From: a virus
Length of the DNA stretch: 64,000 nucleotides
Direction: 5' to 3' (one strand)
IMG/VR virus record: IMGVR_UViG_3300021479_000013
Coordinates: 18,400-82,399 of that record
The notes beneath the pieces are model-generated. The model made no database searches. It was given only the letters and a program-made list of their open reading frames with translations, and was not told the origin of the DNA. Shown piece after piece: positions 59,001-64,000 of the stretch (its first letter is position 1; each line of letters begins with the position of its first letter). The translations under genes and the position numbers were made by a program.

Positions 59001-59733
59001 GCTCACGAACGCGGGCTTCCCAATCGAAGACGAGTTATCGAACGCTGCCATCTCGGGCGTTCAAGACGCCTCGTGGAATCCGTCGCTCGTTTACCTTTCC
59101 GTGCTTCAAAGCGGAAACGATAACATGATCGCTTTAGCAGACGGCTCGACCGGGTGGTATCGGTTGAATCCTCGCCAGCAGAACGGCTCCGTCAACGGGA
59201 CCGAACCGATCTGGTCCCCGTTCACAGCTATCACCAACGGCTGCAGGATGGTTACGACCGTTGAAACGTCGCCCGGTATCAAGAAGCTTCTGGTAGGCGC
59301 GACGACAGGCGGGCACACGATCTCGAAGCGAGACACGTCTGTCTACACAGACAACGGAACGTCGTTCGACGCGAACTTCATCCAAGGCACACTGGCTCTC
59401 GCGCGACGAGGCGAGCTTGCAATCCTCCGATTCTTGGAAGCAGACTTCTCCGGAGTCAACTATCAGCCTACGGTCTCGTACCTTATTAATGAGGCCTTTA
59501 ACTCGACCAGCGTATTCACGCCGTTCACCTTGGCACCGCAGTTCGACCCGCCGAGTCTATACGGGGCAACGTTGTCACCTGTTTCATATTCACCCAACCG
59601 GTATTATTTTGCTGGCGTGGGTTCCCTGGCTCGATGCATATTCATAACGCTCAAGGTGGATTTTGGCGTAACCTCGAATAGTGATACGATATACAATTTG
59701 ACAATTAACGGATCAGTACTCAAAGGTCAGTAA
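56008..59733 (+). CDS. large tail nozzle/hub protein
   Basis: 1241 aa. N-terminal G-S-L-F-V-E-T-F-F-E-G-L-N-T-N-R, several beta repeats, two NAGNNG domains (near 140 and 660) and a C-terminal part with V-F-S-G-G-P-D, E-V-I-A-G-G and G-W-Y-R-L-N-P that looks like a beta propeller. It resembles tail tubular B/nozzle proteins enlarged by repeats. Confidence 0.7.
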   Translation: MPGSFELSGVQSKKPSAWGSLFVETFFEGLNTNRAQFHPGGTQVENKFYGGRPGQLLGGKNVELTNFLSLQRRFGLTAFSTATYPTPPLYAFAFPQLDGSIRDIIDTGSSGTLAVASAAAASGSPATTVYTGTFPLGASNAYVGMIFTISGFANAGNNGSFVVTASTTTTLTLLNPNGIAETLSASAITAGAVWWDEQNGVKFFLFAKTAGAGQTSFVAVAGILYAGDGVDTWIWNPANTGANGQVFGFGIPTPTVAPTVIITESGVASVAWTASTEFSTMGLIFDSGTGDMWQLQSVNASTANTTQFGTSGSGQPAWNQSPGGTTSDTTGGGSITWTNKGPIVPWTANSVFNNGTVGGTLAQPCVVYDPLTKAVYIQSSSAGSGTSGHTVPAFKKALGQHTNDGSCVWIWIGPGIANAGLAPWVASTTYPAIGTVTNNDAATAIVELSGLQNGLPPAPQLLYLQASGGGTSGSGYTPFGTTPVVAGNLVDDGDLIWMSLGLYTWAATTQYNAWSANNTVFSAIYDALTHAFYVCTVSGISNGSVPVFNPGYGVTTVETSGLTWTNVGDGVTWATATKWYLPVQGFFPPSGSTPYGGASIIDTNLVPDVEFVVNSGLSGTVQPTWPAVGKYTDDNGTSFTLSQVAVVGPTTTYTGTGLSTLAGQQLIITGFTNAGNNGYVVALTANSTTFTVKTTSQVNETHAAAAANGLIWFNEEPFSTQSLAFTKGYAYAYSYKSRSLTDFYTVDVPGTSLPPIPPGLSAPLPFPTGSLTGDVSSASPATTTPTGVNPGAVLTISGPISTNPAVDTIVIWRSADGGGSGEMFELTEIPNLPNGGNGQWSFRDFLPDIPSTIAGVTYPGLNILEPAPIDGVNNPAPSNFRPQEYNFDRIWGISGNEVVFSGGPDTRVGNPNTAFNAADEFTFLANPVRAVKVGSILVVFTPSAIEVIAGGPSTGSFFTYTLVRGVGMLSWNALDVFAGEIFFFGSDNVLRVLSPNLTLTNAGFPIEDELSNAAISGVQDASWNPSLVYLSVLQSGNDNMIALADGSTGWYRLNPRQQNGSVNGTEPIWSPFTAITNGCRMVTTVETSPGIKKLLVGATTGGHTISKRDTSVYTDNGTSFDANFIQGTLALARRGELAILRFLEADFSGVNYQPTVSYLINEAFNSTSVFTPFTLAPQFDPPSLYGATLSPVSYSPNRYYFAGVGSLARCIFITLKVDFGVTSNSDTIYNLTINGSVLKGQ

Positions 59734-61496
59734 TGCCCAATAGTGACTTCATAACAAACGAGAAAGATTTTACTATCCCGGAAGGGTGGTCTGAGGTAGG
59801 CGTTCGTCCGGAAACTGCGGGCGGCGGGGCTCCTGTCCCGCAAGTTCCTGTAGACCGGTTCGCGTCAGGCGCTATCAGCACGATGACGCTGGGTCTTCAC
59901 ACAGACATCCAGGCCTCCGCTACGTCAGGAAATTGCCCGTCGTTTCGAATTCAACCTCCGCAGCCGTCCGCTATCGCTGCGATAAACTCTGCAACCCAGA
60001 GCATAATTACGGAGACCGTAGCCACCGCAGTCGCCGCAATCGTTCCACCCGATGCCGATGTCCCGGTCATCAACGAGAACGTTCAAAGCGGGACGGCTTA
60101 CACGGTTGTTTTAACAGACCGAGATACCCTGGTCTCGATGACCAATAGTTCCGGAGGCACTGTTACGCTCCCCGGGACGGCACAGGCGTTCGGGTTCGTT
60201 CAGACGGCCCAAGGCGGCAGCGGCACTACCACGAACTGCACGGTCTCTTTAACGAACCGTCTCGGTAACGGGATGATCGCTACTTATTTTGGTAACAACG
60301 GTGCGGGTGGTCCTCTCGCCATCAGCGACACTAACGGGAACATCTGGACCGTTGTAAGCCTTCACTCAACTTCTGGCGCTCAACGTGTTGGAGTCTGGTA
60401 CTCGACAAATGTAAAAGCCGGATTTAATACGGTCGGTGTCACCGGTTTTACAGGCGGCACATTTTGCAATTTAATCGTAGAGGAATTCTCTGGCATGGTT
60501 GTTGGTGGACTAGACCAGCATAGCACAGGCTTAGCAAGCGCTACGATTACTCCTTCTGTTGCAAACACGTTTGCCTTTACTGCCGGCAGATTAACACAAG
60601 GCAGCGCAGGTCAGTCTGACACGGCCTTGGCTGGCTGGACCAATATACCTTGGACAACTTTTCCTGCCACCTCTATCAGTCAGTTTATAGCTGGAGTAGA
60701 TGAGTACATACTTAATCCGCCTCCCGCAGTGATCTTATCTGGTGCGACTTCGGGGCCTGCTTCCTCTAGCATGGACATTACCATTGCTAACTTCAAGACC
60801 TTCTCTGCGGCAAGCACTATCATGCCAGCTGGCTGGTACTGTTACATCGAGAATACGGGAACTGGTACGTTCACTGTCCAGTCAATCGCAAACATAGACG
60901 GCGCGTCTTCGACTATCACACTGCTCCCAAACACAGGAGTCTTGGTGGTCTCGGACGGCACCCAGTACTGGAGTGAGCGCGGGGTTGCACCTAGTATCAC
61001 ATTTGAAACAGGCGGCGTGCCCAATCACTCTCAGAATATTTTAAACCTAGTTGCTGGGACTAACATATCTCTCACCAACACCACCTTCGGCAACGTCCAG
61101 ATAAACGCGACAGGCGGCGGCGCACTGCCTTACGTTATGGGCGGTTTTATTGCTGGCACTTACGTATCTTCTCAAGACCTGATGGCAATTCCTGTTGATC
61201 GCACGGTTAATTTTGTGGCGAACTTCGGAGTGAACACAGACGGCAGCACTTCGGAAGCCACGTTGCAGGTCGCGGCTACGGCGTCGACGGTCTTTATCAT
61301 CAACCAGATTGTATCAGGCACCCCGACACAAATCGGAACGATCACGTTCGCTGCGGCAGGTACCGTGGGCACATTTGCTTCGACCGGTGGTCTAGGTCAC
61401 GCATTTAACGCGGGCGACGTGATGCAAGTCCTTGCCCCGTCTTCACCGGACGCTACCGCAGCATATCTAGGATTCACCTTGTCGGGTACAAGGTAA
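59733..61496 (+). CDS. tail fibre-like protein, 587 aa
   Basis: Thr/Ser/Gly-rich, with N-S-S-G-G-T-V-T-L-P and G-T-N-I-S-L-T-N-T pieces seen in fibres. The start overlaps the stop of the nozzle gene. Receptor-binding role likely. Confidence 0.7.
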   Translation: MPNSDFITNEKDFTIPEGWSEVGVRPETAGGGAPVPQVPVDRFASGAISTMTLGLHTDIQASATSGNCPSFRIQPPQPSAIAAINSATQSIITETVATAVAAIVPPDADVPVINENVQSGTAYTVVLTDRDTLVSMTNSSGGTVTLPGTAQAFGFVQTAQGGSGTTTNCTVSLTNRLGNGMIATYFGNNGAGGPLAISDTNGNIWTVVSLHSTSGAQRVGVWYSTNVKAGFNTVGVTGFTGGTFCNLIVEEFSGMVVGGLDQHSTGLASATITPSVANTFAFTAGRLTQGSAGQSDTALAGWTNIPWTTFPATSISQFIAGVDEYILNPPPAVILSGATSGPASSSMDITIANFKTFSAASTIMPAGWYCYIENTGTGTFTVQSIANIDGASSTITLLPNTGVLVVSDGTQYWSERGVAPSITFETGGVPNHSQNILNLVAGTNISLTNTTFGNVQINATGGGALPYVMGGFIAGTYVSSQDLMAIPVDRTVNFVANFGVNTDGSTSEATLQVAATASTVFIINQIVSGTPTQIGTITFAAAGTVGTFASTGGLGHAFNAGDVMQVLAPSSPDATAAYLGFTLSGTR

Positions 61497-62050
61497 TGGC
61501 AACAGATTCATTCACACGGCCCGATGGAGCGCTGGGAGCTAACTGGACCGTCGAAGCAGGGTCCGTCGTTATAGCCTCGCACGCCGCGACGTCAGGAACT
61601 CTCAACGTCTCGTGCCAGGCTATCTGGACCGCGAACTCTTTCACAAACGACCAGTCTTCTGAAGTAACGTTCGTGTCTATAGGTTCCGGATCATTTGCTG
61701 GACCTCTTATTCGATACACAACAGGGGGCGGGGGAAATTTCTACTTCGTCTCTTACGGGCAGGGCGCGGGAAACCTCAACTTATTTAAGGTCATCGCGGG
61801 CTCACAGTCAGCACTTGCCACAACGGCCTTCACCGTGAACAACGGCGATAAACTTGGAATCGAGGCCACGGGAACTACGATTACCGTAAAAGTTAACGGA
61901 GTTGTTAAACAGTCGGTTTCAGATTCTTCTCTGGCAACTGGCTCTCCCGGAATGATCTTCTTTGACCCGAGCGTGCACACGTCTATCTCACCTTGGACGG
62001 GCACTAGCTTATCGGTATCGACGAAAGCCAGTTTCTTCATAATGACATAG
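61496..62050 (+). CDS. LamG/concanavalin-like virion protein, 184 aa
   Basis: D-S-F-T-R-P-D-G-A-L-G-A-N-W, then L-I-R-Y-T-T-G-G-G and V-K-V-N-G-V-V-K-Q: a jelly-roll lectin plan used to bind sugars. Follows the fibre gene directly. Confidence 0.7.
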   Translation: MATDSFTRPDGALGANWTVEAGSVVIASHAATSGTLNVSCQAIWTANSFTNDQSSEVTFVSIGSGSFAGPLIRYTTGGGGNFYFVSYGQGAGNLNLFKVIAGSQSALATTAFTVNNGDKLGIEATGTTITVKVNGVVKQSVSDSSLATGSPGMIFFDPSVHTSISPWTGTSLSVSTKASFFIMT

Positions 62051-62056
62051 GATAAA

Positions 62057-62515
62057 ATGCTCACTCCTTCAACCGAACAAGACTTGGAACAGCTCAACGA
62101 GTGGATACTCCACGACCCGTATCACTTCCACCAGGGGCAACCCGAGTGGTGGCTTACGGGGAACGATAACCTTCTCGCGTTCTGTTTGTCCGATGACACA
62201 GGGCCGCTTTGTTACGTCCGCCTTGATTCAGAAGACGGATACGTTCGCATCCACACCCAGTTCGCTCCCGAGTCAGTCGTCTCGAAGAAGCGGCTCGTGG
62301 TCGGGATGATCGGGTGCATGAGTAAGCTGATCGAGTTTTACAAAGAGAGCGCGAAGGGAATGATCTTCAATTCCGTCAGCCCCAGCCTTGTTGCCTTTAT
62401 GGACACACGGTTTGGTTTTAAGGCTTGCGGAAATGATGATTACGTGATACAGTTTGAAGCAGGAGAACTACGTTCAAATGATAGGACATCTGTATCGCTA
62501 TCCGCATCCGAATGA
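62057..62515 (+). CDS. GNAT acetyltransferase-like protein
   Basis: 152 aa. Beta-bulge and G-M-I-G-C-M-S-K near 94, F-M-D-T-R-F-G-F near 115, the order of a small GNAT fold. The C-terminal 15 residues overlap the GIY-YIG gene and may be changed by its insertion. May act on the tail region as in other phages. Confidence 0.6.
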   Translation: MLTPSTEQDLEQLNEWILHDPYHFHQGQPEWWLTGNDNLLAFCLSDDTGPLCYVRLDSEDGYVRIHTQFAPESVVSKKRLVVGMIGCMSKLIEFYKESAKGMIFNSVSPSLVAFMDTRFGFKACGNDDYVIQFEAGELRSNDRTSVSLSASE

Positions 62516-63257
62516 CCTGACAAAATTCATTTACGTTGGGCAGGGACTAAAAAGAGACAGATCACATAGAATTGGTCAAGGCTCGTTCGGTAGAAGATTC
62601 AGAGATAAGTTTCCTGGCGTCGAACTCCCGCAGCCCGTTAGAGAGATCGTTGAAGTTGAAAATAGGCTCGAATTAAACGGGCTTGAAACTATTCACATGT
62701 TTCAATATCGCACCTGGCACGGATACGAAGGTGGTATGAACTACTCCCTTCCTGGCTCGATAGATTACGGAAATTTCTCAACCGCTCATAGAGAATCTCT
62801 TCGAGCGAGAATGAAGAAGCAGAGGAAAGACCCAATATTCGAAGCCAAACTTAAGGCTAGCTATAATGAGCCCAGTGTTCGGGCTAATAGGTCAAAAATA
62901 ACCAAGAAAAGGTTCCTAGATAACCCTGCTTACAAAGCCAAGTGGATAGCAGCTATAAGAGCAGGAGCAGAAAAACCTGAAAGTAAAAAAGCTGTCATCG
63001 ATGCTCTTCGAAGACGAAACGCTATTATGAATCACACCCCAGAACACTCAGAACGGGGTAAGGTAGCTATGTCAAAGCTACGAGAAAAGCCAGAATTTTT
63101 AAAGTGGGTAGAATCCCACGCTCCAAAACTTACGCATATTCGTTGGCACGAGAATCGCGGAATCACAAAACCAAGTTGTAGATTCTGCATACCGAGGAAG
63201 CATGAAGATTATCACAAAAGCAGTCCTAGACATGGAGACAATGCTGTGGGTCTCTGA
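62478..63257 (+). CDS. GIY-YIG homing endonuclease with NUMOD-type repeats
   Basis: 259 aa from ATG 62478. G-H-L-Y-R-Y and I-Y-V-G-Q-G-L near 16 are the GIY-YIG core, followed by R-R-F-R-D-K-F and later H-R-E-S-L-R-A-R-M-K-K-Q repeats that bind DNA. AT-rich, ends overlap both neighbours (38 and 56 nt). Confidence 0.8.
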   Translation: MIGHLYRYPHPNDLTKFIYVGQGLKRDRSHRIGQGSFGRRFRDKFPGVELPQPVREIVEVENRLELNGLETIHMFQYRTWHGYEGGMNYSLPGSIDYGNFSTAHRESLRARMKKQRKDPIFEAKLKASYNEPSVRANRSKITKKRFLDNPAYKAKWIAAIRAGAEKPESKKAVIDALRRRNAIMNHTPEHSERGKVAMSKLREKPEFLKWVESHAPKLTHIRWHENRGITKPSCRFCIPRKHEDYHKSSPRHGDNAVGL

Positions 63258-64000
63258 AGAGTCTTATGATTATCAGGGTCCGGTTGAGAAATGCTGCGGG
63301 CCTACTTCCCAAGAAAAACAGCTTCAAGGCCAGAGTCAAAGCTTCGCTACAATGCTGCAGGGAAACTACGGGACATTATTCGGACAGCAGCAAGGCGTCT
63401 TGAATTCTATCAACCGTTCTTTGTCTCCAATCCTCTCGGCTGGACCTAGCCAACAGGGATTCTCGGCCCCGGAACGCGCGGCCTTGAATACCCAGGCCAT
63501 CAACAACGCAGGCGCGGCTAGCAGGAACGCCCAGCAGGCGGCGGCTAACTTCGGTGCGGGGCAGGGTTCTGGTGGAAGTAGCGGAATCACCAGCGGCGTG
63601 CAGCAGCAGATTCAAGGCTCGATTGCGTCATCGTCGGCCAACCAGCTAGCAGGCGCGCAGAATCAAATCACACAAGCCGATTACGCGCAAGGCAATCAGA
63701 ATTATTGGAAAGCCTCGGAAGGTATGAGACAACTAGCCCAAGGCTATAGCCCCAACGAAGCGGCAAGCGGCACGATAGGCGAGAACCAGAACTCGTTCGG
63801 CCAAGCGAAGGACATCCAGGCACAGCAGCAACAAGAGGACCAAGCTATCGCGGGCGGCATCGCAGGCCTAGCTATGGATGTGGCTTTGCCTGGCATTGGC
63901 GGCGCTATTACGGGCGGCAGCATGGGCGGCGGATTTCTAGGCGGTCTACAAGGTGCCGCACAATCTATCTCAGGTACCACCCCCAAGAGCCAGGGATATT
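63202..64000 (+). CDS. tail-tip or internal virion protein, 3' end off the window
   Basis: ATG 63202 after CGAGGAAGC; open to the end (266 codons). M-K-I-I-T-K-A-V-L-D-M-E-T, C-C-G-P-T-S-Q-E-K-Q, then Gln/Ala/Asn-rich helices and a Gly-rich hydrophobic stretch (A-G-G-I-A-G-L-A-M). Such proteins follow tail genes in many phages and may be injected. Confidence 0.7.
   Translation, partial: MKIITKAVLDMETMLWVSEESYDYQGPVEKCCGPTSQEKQLQGQSQSFATMLQGNYGTLFGQQQGVLNSINRSLSPILSAGPSQQGFSAPERAALNTQAINNAGAASRNAQQAAANFGAGQGSGGSSGITSGVQQQIQGSIASSSANQLAGAQNQITQADYAQGNQNYWKASEGMRQLAQGYSPNEAASGTIGENQNSFGQAKDIQAQQQQEDQAIAGGIAGLAMDVALPGIGGAITGGSMGGGFLGGLQGAAQSISGTTPKSQGY

Noticed and set aside
1-64000. CRISPR array
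   Set aside because: No regular repeats with spacers were seen; the repeats found are promoter parts.
1-64000. Integrase or attachment sites for lysogeny
   Set aside because: No recombinase motif was seen in the listed genes; the GTAC and GATATC sites alone do not prove a prophage.

Overview
This window is a piece of a tailed double-stranded DNA phage genome (Caudoviricetes). The support is a DNA-replication block, a dense block of tiny genes, a tRNA/structured-RNA segment, and a terminase, portal, scaffold, capsid and tail block in canonical order. It carries no ribosomal or housekeeping genes, and no integrase was seen. The host is not determined. All promoters are of the sigma70 type. One exported 101-aa protein resembles Acidobacteria proteins as I remember them, which is only a weak hint.

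Layout. 1-26 kb is read leftward (minus strand). 0-5 kb holds a recombination module: a RecB/Cas4-like nuclease running off the left edge, a UvrD-like helicase and a RecT/Red-beta-like annealing candidate. 5-6 kb holds a lytic transglycosylase and an exported partner. 6-12 kb is the replisome: a family A DNA polymerase split into two overlapping genes, a PrimPol-helicase, a candidate ssDNA-binding protein and a DnaQ-like exonuclease. 12.8-16.3 kb is nucleotide metabolism: HD-domain protein, dNMP kinase and a chimeric duplicate, then a metallophosphatase. 16.3-18 kb holds a Cys-rich gene, a membrane coiled-coil protein and an HNH gene. 18-25.4 kb is a run of some 28 very small genes driven by eight near-identical promoter/operator units. 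25.4-26.3 kb is a divergent control region rich in palindromes.

26.3-64 kb is read rightward. After a GIY-YIG gene and a strong promoter come DNA-binding-like and small structural-type genes (27-30.8 kb). Next is a gene-poor stretch (30.8-32.7 kb) with tRNA-Asn, tRNA-Ala, tRNA-Thr, tiny membrane proteins and about 730 nt that fold into many helices and pseudoknots. Decoration-type proteins, a histidine phosphatase, terminase (38 kb), portal (40 kb), scaffold (42.7 kb), major capsid (44 kb), many beta-rich virion proteins, a collagen-like fibre and large tail proteins (53-61.5 kb) follow. The last gene runs off the right edge.

How it works together. The GTAC-operator promoters would fire one or two small genes each, probably early host-takeover functions, under one common regulator. 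The replication and recombination genes use consensus TTGACA promoters lacking that operator. Mobile nucleases are scattered through both arms: five HNH/EndoVII-type or Cys-rich genes, two GIY-YIG and one VRR-NUC on the opposite strand. The most unusual items are the operator/promoter array, the large ornate RNA with an embedded tRNA, the split polymerase and the HD-domain chimera.
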